From contig DAHVVW010000129.1 in NCBI GenBank assembly GCA_027357125.1, positions 1-6,483 of the forward strand: a DNA stretch of 6,483 bases. The letters run 5' to 3'. Origin of the DNA: Clostridiales bacterium (GTDB lineage Bacteria > Bacillota > Desulfitobacteriia > Desulfitobacteriales > Desulfitobacteriaceae). The notes under the pieces are model-generated. The model had not been told where the DNA came from. It was given only the letters and a program-made list of their open reading frames with translations, and searched no databases. Every line of letters begins with the position of its first letter. Positions within the stretch are counted from its first letter, which is position 1. Positions 1 to 6,192 of the stretch are shown piece after piece. A program made the position numbers and the translations under genes.

Positions 1-672
1 AAAACTATTGAACGTTTTCAAAACCTAGCCACAGAATTACAAGTAGTACTGCCTATCAGTTTTTATGAAAAAAAAAATAATGTCAGATATAATTCGATCG
101 CTGTTATCGATGCAGATGGCAAGATATTGGGTGTATATCGAAAAAGTCATATTCCCGATGGACCTGGCTATGAAGAAAAATTCTACTTTAATCCGGGGGA
201 TACCGGTTTCAAAGTATGGAACACGCGTTATGCAAAAATCGGCGTAGGTATCTGTTGGGATCAATGGTATCCGGAAGCTGCTCGTTGTATGGTACTTCAG
301 GGAGCTGAAATTTTATTCTATCCAACTGCCATAGGTTCAGAACCGCATGATCCCTCGATAAACTCAAAAGAGCACTGGCAAATTACACAACAAGGTCACG
401 CAGCAGCTAACTTAGTGCCTTTGGTGGCCTCTAACCGGGTAGGAACAGAAACCATTGACGATTCTACTATTACTTTCTATGGTTCCTCCTTTATTGTTGG
501 ACCTCAAGGTGAAAAAGTGGCGGAAGCAGATTCTTCAGAAGAAACAGTATTGGTGGCTAAGTTTGATTTAGATCAGATTGAGACTAAAAGAATTGAATGG
601 GGCATTTTTAGAGATCGTAGACCGGATCTATACAAACCAATCTTGACATATGACGGATACACACAAAGGTAA
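1..672 (+). CDS. aguB: N-carbamoylputrescine amidase-like nitrilase-superfamily hydrolase (5' end missing)
   Basis: Carbon-nitrogen hydrolase; the family enzyme AguB converts N-carbamoylputrescine to putrescine, CO2 and ammonia in the cytoplasm. The frame is open from base 1 to the TAA at 670-672, giving 223 residues. AguB proteins are about 290 residues, so the first quarter, including the catalytic Glu, lies outside the window. Visible from the Cys-Glu-Lys triad are the Lys in YRKSHIPD (residue 48 of the visible part) and the nucleophile Cys in GVGICWDQWYPEA (residue 85). AguB-like blocks follow: GPGYEEKFYFNPGDTGF, FYPTAIGSEP, QGHAAANLVPLVASNRVG, FYGSSFIVGP and a C-terminal WGIFRDRRPDLY. 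These resemble AguB more than beta-ureidopropionase or D-carbamoylase, but neighbours give no support: no agmatine deiminase is visible. A D-amino-acid carbamoylase role is an alternative given the D-aminoacylase-like gene downstream. The gene is visibly more AT-rich than the AOR gene. Confidence 0.9.
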   Translation, partial: KTIERFQNLATELQVVLPISFYEKKNNVRYNSIAVIDADGKILGVYRKSHIPDGPGYEEKFYFNPGDTGFKVWNTRYAKIGVGICWDQWYPEAARCMVLQGAEILFYPTAIGSEPHDPSINSKEHWQITQQGHAAANLVPLVASNRVGTETIDDSTITFYGSSFIVGPQGEKVAEADSSEETVLVAKFDLDQIETKRIEWGIFRDRRPDLYKPILTYDGYTQR

Positions 673-689
673 TATGTCCTGACAGTTTA

Positions 690-714
690 CCTAAATTCTA
701 ACTTTAGGGTTTTT
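690..714 (+). terminator. Weak terminator-like hairpin after the amidase gene
   Basis: CCTAAA (690-695) pairs with TTTAGG (703-708) across a 7-base loop, and five T residues follow from 710. The stem is only 6 bp and AT-rich, so termination may be partial, allowing readthrough into the amidohydrolase gene. Confidence 0.4.
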
Positions 715-743
715 CTAAGCCTGTGATAAAGATTAAGCCGGAA

Positions 744-753
744 AGAAGGTGAT
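744..753 (+). promoter_or_regulatory. Ribosome binding site deciding a TTG start at 758
   Basis: AGAAGGTGAT matches the anti-Shine-Dalgarno complement closely, and its AAGGTG core lies 6 bases before TTG 758. The more upstream in-frame GTG at 749 lies inside this site, so it is an unlikely initiator. Confidence 0.7.
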
Positions 754-757
754 TAGA

Positions 758-2143
758 TTGAGTGAATTTGATCTGGTTATAAAAAACGGTACATTAGTAG
801 ACCCCGAAAGGAACCAAATGACCGTTGGTCATATTGGGATTAATGGTGGAAAAATAGCGGCTATTACAAGAGACGAGATACAGGGAAAAAAGGAAATCGA
901 CGCAGCATTAAATATCGTTTCTCCCGGATTTATAGATATCCACGCTCATATCGATGGATATTTATATTCCGCTCAGTGCGCGGTTCTTCAGGGAATAACC
1001 ACTTCAGTGGGTGGCAACTGCGGGTTCGGTGTCTTTAACCTGGATCGCTTTTTTGACGAATTAGGGTCTCGTAAATTTCCGCTCAATCAGGCTATGATGA
1101 TTGGTCATTCAACACTAAGGCAAGAAGTTGGGGTGACCAACCCTTATGAGGCCGCCTCTAAGGAACAAGTTAAGAAAATGATATCTCTTTTAGAAATTGC
1201 TTTTGCCCAGGGTGCAATTGGACTCTCCTTTGGCCTGGAGTATTCCCCGGGGACTTCTTTTGATGAAGTTTTGGCCCTTAGCCAGATTGCCGCTAAGTAT
1301 GACAAACTTGTTGCTGTCCACACTCGCACAGACTCTTGGGCTGGAATTGGCGCTGTCAAGGAGGTTGTACGAATCACGGAGTTGACTGGAGCACGTGTTC
1401 AGGTATCTCATTTAGTGTATCAGGTTGGTATGGGCATGATGACGGAAGCACTTGAGGTACTAAATGAAGCTGTTGAAAAAGGGCTTAACCTAAGCGCTGA
1501 CAGCGGAATGTACCATGCCTTTGGCACATTTATTGGGTCAACTGTATACAACGAAGGGTGTCTTGAAAAGTGGGGCTGTGATTATAGTAACTTGTTTGTG
1601 GCTACCGGAAAGTATGCAGGACAGCGCTGTAACCGAGAAATCTACGACGAATTACGGGCTAACTATAAGGATGATGTGGTAGTGGCTTTTGCCTGTAAGG
1701 AAGCAGAAGTTTATGAAGCGTTATTGCCGAAATATGTAATGGTTTCTACCGATGGTGCAGTGGGATCACCAAAACCTGGCACGGGGCATCCCCAAGACGT
1801 AGGGACATACCCTAGGTTTTTCCAGAAAATGGTCAGAGAACAAGGAAGGATATCATTGCTTGAAGCAGTGAGGAAGTGTACTCTACTTCCAGCACACAGG
1901 CTTGGTTTACACAATAAGGGCCGCTTAAAATTAGGTTGTGATGCCGACATTGTAGTATTTGATCTGAACAGAATTACAGATAGGTCAAATTACCCGGGAA
2001 CGGGTCAACCTGACACACCACCCGAAGGCATTGACTATGTCATAGTAAACGGAGAAGTTGTAGTGGAAAGCGAGAAACTGCAAGTTAATATTCTCCCGGG
2101 TAAACCAATACGGGATGAATTGGAATTTTGGAGTTGGTTCTAA
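758..2143 (+). CDS. D-aminoacylase-family (N-acyl-D-amino-acid deacylase-like) metal-dependent amidohydrolase
   Basis: Cytoplasmic TIM-barrel amidohydrolase, 461 residues from TTG 758 (464 if GTG 749 is used). The order is typical: an N-terminal beta-sandwich strand (DLVIKNGTLVDPE), barrel entry SPGFIDIHAHID, GITTSVGGNCGFG, AVHTRTD, VQVSHLV, MVSTDGAVGSP, HPQDVGTYPRFF, and the returning sandwich with GRLKLGCDADIVVFD. Numbered from TTG, the family metal ligands appear as His62, His64, Cys88 (bridging Cys in place of a carboxylated Lys), His188, His218 and Asp332. Length is near the family norm of about 480-530. Two residues that bind substrate carboxylate in Alcaligenes D-aminoacylase appear replaced (Val220 after SHL; Gln346 in HPQ), so the substrate may not be an N-acyl-D-amino acid. 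There is no signal peptide. The 85-base gap to the amidase gene carries only a weak hairpin, so co-transcription is possible. Family is confident, substrate is not. Confidence 0.88.
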   Translation: MSEFDLVIKNGTLVDPERNQMTVGHIGINGGKIAAITRDEIQGKKEIDAALNIVSPGFIDIHAHIDGYLYSAQCAVLQGITTSVGGNCGFGVFNLDRFFDELGSRKFPLNQAMMIGHSTLRQEVGVTNPYEAASKEQVKKMISLLEIAFAQGAIGLSFGLEYSPGTSFDEVLALSQIAAKYDKLVAVHTRTDSWAGIGAVKEVVRITELTGARVQVSHLVYQVGMGMMTEALEVLNEAVEKGLNLSADSGMYHAFGTFIGSTVYNEGCLEKWGCDYSNLFVATGKYAGQRCNREIYDELRANYKDDVVVAFACKEAEVYEALLPKYVMVSTDGAVGSPKPGTGHPQDVGTYPRFFQKMVREQGRISLLEAVRKCTLLPAHRLGLHNKGRLKLGCDADIVVFDLNRITDRSNYPGTGQPDTPPEGIDYVIVNGEVVVESEKLQVNILPGKPIRDELEFWSWF

Positions 2144-2181
2144 TTTTAATAGTATTTTGAGATATAATTTTGATTTGCAAC

Positions 2182-2187
2182 GGAGGA
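2182..2187 (+). promoter_or_regulatory. Ribosome binding site deciding a GTG start at 2194
   Basis: GGAGGA lies 6 bases before GTG 2194. The in-frame TTG at 2170 lies upstream of this site and has no comparable one, so 2194 is the better start. A TATAAT hexamer at 2163-2168 has no good -35 partner and is not called as a promoter. Confidence 0.75.
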
Positions 2188-2193
2188 ACGTTT

Positions 2194-2589
2194 GTGGTCT
2201 TAAAATTAAATGAAGAGCTCTGTATCGGTTGCCGCTTATGCCAGTTGGCCTGTTCCGCAGCTAAAGAAGGGGTGTTTAACCCGGAGTTAGCGCGCTTAAA
2301 AATAGTTTCAGTCTATGATGAGTCCGGACTTAATATTAACAGTTCTGTCTGCACTCTCTGCTTGGCGTGTGTATCTGCCTGTCCGGCCGGGGCGATTGCG
2401 TATGAGAACGAAAGACTTTCGTTTAGAGAATCAGCCTGTACGGATTGCGGGCTCTGTCTTGGGGCCTGCCCGGAGGGAATTATCAAAGCGCGGCCCCACG
2501 GTGTGGCGCTCTGTGATCTGTGCGGGGGTACTCCCGAGTGTGTTGAGTGGTGTCCGCACAATGCTTTAACGAACGGGGAGGTGGGCTGA
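2194..2589 (+). CDS. 4Fe-4S polyferredoxin, electron-transfer partner of the AOR-type oxidoreductase
   Basis: Small iron-sulfur protein of 131 residues from GTG 2194. Sixteen Cys fall into four sets: CIGCRLCQLAC (Cys10, 13, 16, 20), CTLCLACVSACP (53, 56, 59, 63), CTDCGLCLGACP (82, 85, 88, 92) and CDLCGGTPECVEWCP (107, 110, 116, 120). This HycB/DmsB-like layout predicts four [4Fe-4S] clusters forming an electron wire. It has no membrane segment or signal peptide, so it is cytoplasmic. It ends one base before the ATG of the AOR-family gene, and that gene's ribosome binding site lies within its last codons, so the two are translationally coupled. Similar ferredoxin subunits accompany bacterial AOR complexes (the AorB type in Aromatoleum). 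Inferred role: carry electrons between the AOR subunit's cluster and soluble ferredoxin or another acceptor. No FAD subunit (AorC type) follows. Confidence 0.9.
   Translation: MVLKLNEELCIGCRLCQLACSAAKEGVFNPELARLKIVSVYDESGLNINSSVCTLCLACVSACPAGAIAYENERLSFRESACTDCGLCLGACPEGIIKARPHGVALCDLCGGTPECVEWCPHNALTNGEVG
2575..2583 (+). promoter_or_regulatory. Ribosome binding site of the AOR gene, inside the ferredoxin gene
   Basis: GGGGAGGTG ends 7 bases before ATG 2591 and overlaps the last codons of the ferredoxin gene, which indicates translational coupling of the two subunits. Confidence 0.85.
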
Positions 2590-2590
2590 G

Positions 2591-4351
2591 ATGAGCTATG
2601 CGGGCAAGGTTCTCAGGGTTAATCTTACGACCGGCGACAACCGGGTTGAGAAGCTGAATGAGAAGTGGGCCCACGATTATTTCGGGGGCAAGGGCTTGGG
2701 GATTAAGTATTTGTATGAAGAACTTGCGCCTGGGGTTGATCCGCTGTCTCCGGACAATAAGATGATACTCATGACCGGGCCGTTCACGGGCACAACGGTT
2801 CCCGTTTCCGGGAAACTGGGAATTATCACCAAGTCCCCGGCGACCGGCACAGTCTTAGACTGTTCAATCGGCGGGCATTTTGCAGGGGAACTGAAATTTG
2901 CGGGCTATGATGCAGTTATATTGGAAGGAAAAGCAACCAATCCGTCTTACTTGTATATTGAAGACGGGTTGGTTGAAATGCGGTCTGCTGCTGACCTGTG
3001 GGGGCGCGGAGCCCAGGACACGGAAGTGGCTTTGCGGGCAAAACTCAGTCCGGAGATCAAAGTCTTGGCGATCGGTCCCGCCGGGGAAAACCTGGTTACC
3101 ATGTCCTGTATCACTTCGGAGTTATACAGGCAGGCCGCGCGCGGCGGAGTCGGAGCTGTCATGGGCAGCAAGAACCTCAAAGCAGTGGCTGTGCGCGGGA
3201 GTGGCAGTATATCTGTGCCGGACATCAGCAATTTTGTGGCAACAGTGAAAGAGATCATGCGCACAGACACCCTTACTGATACCAATCTTTGGGCTTTCAC
3301 AGACGGAACTCCCATGCTGATGGATCTCTCACAGAACACAGGCATTTTACCTACGCGCAATTTCCAGGAAGGGACGTTCACTGCATTTGAAAACCTTAAC
3401 TCTGATTCGTTAAAGAAAGTGCGGGCCGGGAAGAAAGGGTGTTTAAGCTGCGCCCTGGGCTGTGGCAATTATTCTAAAACAGGCAGGGCTGCGGTGGAAG
3501 GACCTGAATACGAGACCCTGGCAATTGGCGGCTCCAATTGCGGCATTGAGGATTTGGAGGGAATCATTAAGTTCAATGACCTGTGTGATAACTTAGGGAT
3601 TGATACGATTTCCGCCGGGAATGTTACAGCTTTTGCCATGGAATTAACGGAAAAAGGGGTTAAAGATTTCGGCCTTAGATTTGGGGATACAGCAGGGTAT
3701 TTACAGGTGCCGGAGTTGATCGCCCGCAGGGCAGGAATCGGCGCGGATTTAGCGCTCGGGGTTAAGAAGCTCGCGCAGCAGTATGGCGGCGGTGAGTTTG
3801 CTATGCATGTTAAAGGGTTAGAATTCCCCGGGTATGAACCACGCGGCTCTTGGGGTATGGGGCTTGCATATGCCACATCTGACCGGGGTGCCTGTCATTT
3901 ACGGGCGTGGCCGGTGGCTGAGGAAGCTTATGGGGAGAGAGATCCTTTTACAATTGATGGGAAAGCGCAACTGGTCATGGATATGCAGCACTATAATGCG
4001 GTCAAGTTTTCTCTGATTCTGTGTGATTTCTGGGCCCTGTCACTTGAGACTATGGCCCAAATGTTATCGGCGGCACTTGGGCGCAGCATTAATGAAGAGG
4101 ATTTGCGCCAGGCAGGGGAAAGAGTTGTGAACCTGGCCAGGCAGTTTAATGTGAGGGAAGGATTTGGCAAGGGTGAGGATATCCTGCCGGAGCGGATCTT
4201 CAAAGAAACACTTAAAACCGGAGCCACAGCCGGCAAGCTGCTGCCCCGGGAGGAATTTGATAATATGCTCAAAGAGTATTATGCTTTGCGCGGGTGGGAT
4301 GAAAACGGCCGTCCGTCTGCGCAAACTCTGTCCAAGCTCGGAATAGTCTAG
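2591..4351 (+). CDS. Aldehyde ferredoxin oxidoreductase (AOR) family tungsten/molybdopterin enzyme
   Basis: AOR-family catalytic subunit, 586 residues against roughly 600 for the family. Members bind a bis-pterin tungsten (or molybdenum) cofactor and one [4Fe-4S] cluster, and typically oxidise aldehydes to carboxylates while reducing ferredoxin. Visible in order: N-terminal GGKGLGIKYLYEEL; GPFTGTTVPVSGK and SIGGHFAGELKFAGYD, pterin-contact region; AARGGVGAVMGSKNLKAV (residues 182-199); cluster Cys284, Cys287, Cys291 in CLSCALGC; EGPEYETLAIGGSNCG with Glu306 and Glu308; DNLGID (333-338), matching the first DXXGL(D/C) motif; RGACHLRAW with His436; and the fourth cluster Cys478 in FSLILCDF. The second DXXGLC motif reads FSLILC, so its Asp and Gly are missing. 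The exact aldehyde, or whether the substrate is an aldehyde at all (BamB-type members of the superfamily act on aromatic CoA esters), cannot be told. It is coupled to the ferredoxin gene; no MoaD-like or FAD partner gene is in the window. Confidence 0.92.
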   Translation: MSYAGKVLRVNLTTGDNRVEKLNEKWAHDYFGGKGLGIKYLYEELAPGVDPLSPDNKMILMTGPFTGTTVPVSGKLGIITKSPATGTVLDCSIGGHFAGELKFAGYDAVILEGKATNPSYLYIEDGLVEMRSAADLWGRGAQDTEVALRAKLSPEIKVLAIGPAGENLVTMSCITSELYRQAARGGVGAVMGSKNLKAVAVRGSGSISVPDISNFVATVKEIMRTDTLTDTNLWAFTDGTPMLMDLSQNTGILPTRNFQEGTFTAFENLNSDSLKKVRAGKKGCLSCALGCGNYSKTGRAAVEGPEYETLAIGGSNCGIEDLEGIIKFNDLCDNLGIDTISAGNVTAFAMELTEKGVKDFGLRFGDTAGYLQVPELIARRAGIGADLALGVKKLAQQYGGGEFAMHVKGLEFPGYEPRGSWGMGLAYATSDRGACHLRAWPVAEEAYGERDPFTIDGKAQLVMDMQHYNAVKFSLILCDFWALSLETMAQMLSAALGRSINEEDLRQAGERVVNLARQFNVREGFGKGEDILPERIFKETLKTGATAGKLLPREEFDNMLKEYYALRGWDENGRPSAQTLSKLGIV

Positions 4352-4381
4352 CTTAAGCCATATAAGATGGTGGACATCCTA

Positions 4382-5656
4382 TCAGAACTTAACCACATCG
4401 AAATTTTCGGCCTGCACCGGCCACAGTTGGGGGAACGGGGTGTTTAAGACCCAGTAGCTCACCCCGCGCAAGTTATATTCTTTGACCAGATTAAACTTTG
4501 TCTGGGCACTGCGAGCGTCCTCAAACCAGACCTCGTGCTCACGGCTCTGTTCATCGCGGTAATGAAAGAACGGGGCTTGAGACTTTTGATCGTACTCGAT
4601 AGCTACTCCGTATTTTGCTGCTAAGCGCACAGCTTCCGGGGGGCTCACGGTTTTGGCATACGGGCCACCTTTAACATAGGGCAGGATCCAATCCCTGCCA
4701 TATGTCGGCATGCCCATCATGATTTTAGAGCGGGGAATAGCGGTTATGGCATAGTTAAGGACCCTCCTAACAGCGTCAACCGGTGCAATCGCCAGTGGGG
4801 GTCCGCCTGCCCAGCCCCATTCGTAAGTCATAAGGACAGTGAAATCGAGCACTTCCCCGTGTACTGGGTAATCATGTGCTTCATAGAGGAACCCTACCTG
4901 TCCGGCCTTTTCCTTAGGAGCCAACGCGGAAGACACGGACAGACCGGCCGGGCGCAAGCGGGCTGCAAGCAGACGCAGGAATTGGTTATATGCTTCGCGG
5001 TCTGAGGGATAAACATATTCAAAATCGACATTTACTCCTTGGTAGCCTTTGCTGCGCGCCGTGTTTAGAATATTATCAATCAAGGTATCCTGGATTGAAG
5101 AGTTTTCAAATACCGCGTGCGCCAATTCGGAGTTGAATTTGCGTCCGTCAAAATTGGTAACCACCAGGAGAGGAGCGATTCTTTCCGGGCGGGCAATATT
5201 AAGGAGCAAGGAATCATCGAGGGCCGAGAGGGTGCCGTTGTTTCTTATACCATGACTGAAGGGGCTTAAGTAAGTAAGGTGTTCCCCCACAGCTTGCACA
5301 GTCTGGCTGCCGCCGGCTCCCAGTTGAGTGGTATAGGCGTTTACTTCTTTTCTCATTTTCTTAGCGGACGGGATGATTAGTTTTTGCCCCGGATAGATGC
5401 GGTCAGGGTTTGGAATCTTGTTTGCCTGCAGGATGGCTTGAACGGAGGTGCCGTAAGTCCGCGCGATGACCCACAAGCTCTCTCCGCGTTGGACAATATG
5501 CTCGCGGTAGGGGGAAGGAATGACCAGAGCCTGACCTATTACGAGCACATCAGGGTCAGGAAGTTGATTAGTCTCCACTATTTGGGAGACAGAGACACCG
5601 TAGCGCTTGGCAACGGCCCAAAGGGTATCTCCTTTTTGTACTACATGAATTTGCAC
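4382..5656 (-). CDS. yaaH: LysM-LysM-GH18 spore peptidoglycan hydrolase, YaaH/SleL type
   Basis: Spore-associated N-acetylglucosaminidase-like protein, 424 residues, close to Bacillus YaaH/SleL in length and layout. Two LysM peptidoglycan-binding repeats occupy about residues 2-47 (HVVQKGDTLWAVAKRYGVS) and 52-97 (HIVQRGESLWVIARTYGTS), each ending in a GQ-L-IP motif. A GH18 barrel follows from about residue 105. Its catalytic segment GVNVDFEYV retains Asp211 and the acid Glu213; the earlier Asp positions of DXXDXDXE are Gln206 and Asn209. Later GH18 blocks are MTYEWGWAGGPP, MMGMPTYGRDW and the C-terminal GVSYWVLNTPFPQ. There is no signal peptide or membrane segment, as expected for a protein laid onto the forespore surface from the mother cell. 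These enzymes trim cortex fragments during germination. Start is GTG at 5656, preceded by AAAGGGG. It converges on the AOR gene with 30 bases between the stops and seems unrelated to it. It is likely under a sporulation sigma factor, but no such promoter could be recognised. Confidence 0.92.
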   Translation of the reverse strand: MQIHVVQKGDTLWAVAKRYGVSVSQIVETNQLPDPDVLVIGQALVIPSPYREHIVQRGESLWVIARTYGTSVQAILQANKIPNPDRIYPGQKLIIPSAKKMRKEVNAYTTQLGAGGSQTVQAVGEHLTYLSPFSHGIRNNGTLSALDDSLLLNIARPERIAPLLVVTNFDGRKFNSELAHAVFENSSIQDTLIDNILNTARSKGYQGVNVDFEYVYPSDREAYNQFLRLLAARLRPAGLSVSSALAPKEKAGQVGFLYEAHDYPVHGEVLDFTVLMTYEWGWAGGPPLAIAPVDAVRRVLNYAITAIPRSKIMMGMPTYGRDWILPYVKGGPYAKTVSPPEAVRLAAKYGVAIEYDQKSQAPFFHYRDEQSREHEVWFEDARSAQTKFNLVKEYNLRGVSYWVLNTPFPQLWPVQAENFDVVKF

Positions 5657-5664
5657 TTTAATGA

Positions 5665-5671
5665 CCCCTTT
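5665..5671 (-). promoter_or_regulatory. Ribosome binding site of the yaaH-like gene
   Basis: On the - strand AAAGGGG lies 8 bases before the GTG at 5656, and no in-frame ATG lies nearby. This supports the GTG start. Confidence 0.65.
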
Positions 5672-5721
5672 ACAGCTTTCTCTATTATTGCTATTCGGCA
5701 GCGAAAGAAGTGTTACAGTGC

Positions 5722-5750
5722 TTGAATAAAGTGCCCGTTTATGGAATAAT
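5722..5750 (+). promoter_or_regulatory. Candidate sigma-A promoter for the DUF350 gene
   Basis: TTGAAT (5722-5727) and AATAAT (5745-5750) are separated by exactly 17 bases; they match the TTGACA/TATAAT consensus at 4 and 5 of 6 positions. Transcription would start near 5757, about 35 bases before the gene. It lies in the 135-base gap between the divergent yaaH-like and DUF350 genes. Confidence 0.5.
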
Positions 5751-5778
5751 TAAATGGTGAAGGAAATCAATGGCAGGT

Positions 5779-5786
5779 GGAGGGAG
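5779..5786 (+). promoter_or_regulatory. Ribosome binding site deciding the DUF350 gene start
   Basis: GGAGGGAG lies 5 bases before TTG 5792 and 11 before ATG 5798. An in-frame GTG at 5777 overlaps the site itself, so it is unlikely to be used. Confidence 0.65.
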
Positions 5787-5791
5787 TTGTA

Positions 5792-6013
5792 TTGGATATG
5801 TCTTTTGTTACTGTCTTAGGAAACCTGGGCCTGAGCATTTTATTTGGAATTGTGGGGATTATCATTTTGGCTGTCGGCTATGTACTTTTTGATAAACTAA
5901 TCCCTTTGGATTTCAACAAGGAATTGGAGAAGAACAATAGCGCCGTTGCCATCGTGATCGCAGGGCTCTTAATTGGAATTGCAATTATTGTGTCGCGCGT
6001 AGTGGCTGCCTAA
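5792..6013 (+). CDS. Short DUF350-family membrane protein
   Basis: Small integral membrane protein, 73 residues from TTG 5792 (71 if ATG 5798 is used). Two hydrophobic segments, about residues 5-33 and 51-72, flank a conserved linker: FDKLIPLDFNKELEKNNSA, with the second helix beginning AVAIVIAGLLIGIAII. The linker and start of helix 2 match the DUF350 pattern. Many DUF350 proteins (E. coli YjfL, about 130 residues) carry two such repeats; this one has a single copy, so a dimer could rebuild the four-helix form. DUF350 function is not established. Its own promoter (5722-5750) and a strong terminator (6153-6192) suggest a single-gene transcript, convergent with the zinc-finger microprotein gene and divergent from the yaaH-like gene. 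Confidence 0.85.
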   Translation: MDMSFVTVLGNLGLSILFGIVGIIILAVGYVLFDKLIPLDFNKELEKNNSAVAIVIAGLLIGIAIIVSRVVAA

Positions 6014-6019
6014 GGCGGA

Positions 6020-6056
6020 TAAAAAGAAACGGCTTAAGCTAAATAGGCTAAGCCGT
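6020..6056 (-). terminator. Intrinsic terminator of the - strand zinc-finger gene
   Basis: Read on the - strand, ACGGCTTA (6056-6049) pairs with TAAGCCGT (6036-6029), extendable by GC/GC past one bulged base, and TTCTTTTTA follows at 6028-6020. The + strand has no T-run after the hairpin, so it is oriented for - strand transcription. The only - strand gene it can serve is the small ORF at 6164-6280. Confidence 0.7.
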
Positions 6057-6152
6057 AAAGGAATGAGGCAAAAGTATAAAGTTCAATGAATGAGTGTACG
6101 TTGTGAAGCTTGTTGATAAACAGTAATGTTTTAATAGGGTTTAGCAGTTAGT

Positions 6153-6192
6153 AACATGCAGGCTTAAAGTTGATCTGCATGTTTTTCTTTTT
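6153..6192 (+). terminator. Intrinsic terminator of the DUF350 transcript
   Basis: AACATGCAG (6153-6161) pairs perfectly over 9 bp with CTGCATGTT (6175-6183), followed by a T-rich tract with two runs of five Ts ending at 6192. It lies 140 bases after the DUF350 stop and overlaps the 3' end of the convergent zinc-finger ORF. Confidence 0.8.

Noticed and set aside
37..264. A 75-residue - strand ORF and a + strand ORF at 65-247 over the amidase gene
   Set aside because: Both overlap the frame-1 nitrilase protein, which shows clear family motifs throughout; neither has a ribosome binding site or recognisable domain.
2163..2168. TATAAT hexamer upstream of the ferredoxin gene
   Set aside because: No acceptable -35 element lies 16-18 bases upstream; the spacer is simply AT-rich, so it was not called a promoter.
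2947..3468. A 173-residue - strand ORF opposite the AOR gene
   Set aside because: It lies wholly inside the well-conserved AOR coding region, and the protein has no recognisable pattern; a shadow of GC-richer coding sequence.
4352..4381. Possible bidirectional terminator between the AOR and yaaH-like genes
   Set aside because: Only 4-5 bp stems (such as CCAT/ATGG) without T-tracts were found, so no terminator is called.
5384..5725. A 113-residue + strand ORF opposite the LysM region
   Set aside because: The - strand frame encodes two textbook LysM repeats over the same bases; the + frame is low in recognisable structure.
6057..6152. Possible small RNA between the DUF350 stop and its terminator
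   Set aside because: No paired promoter elements were found; the stretch is more simply the 3' untranslated region of the DUF350 transcript and of the opposing one.
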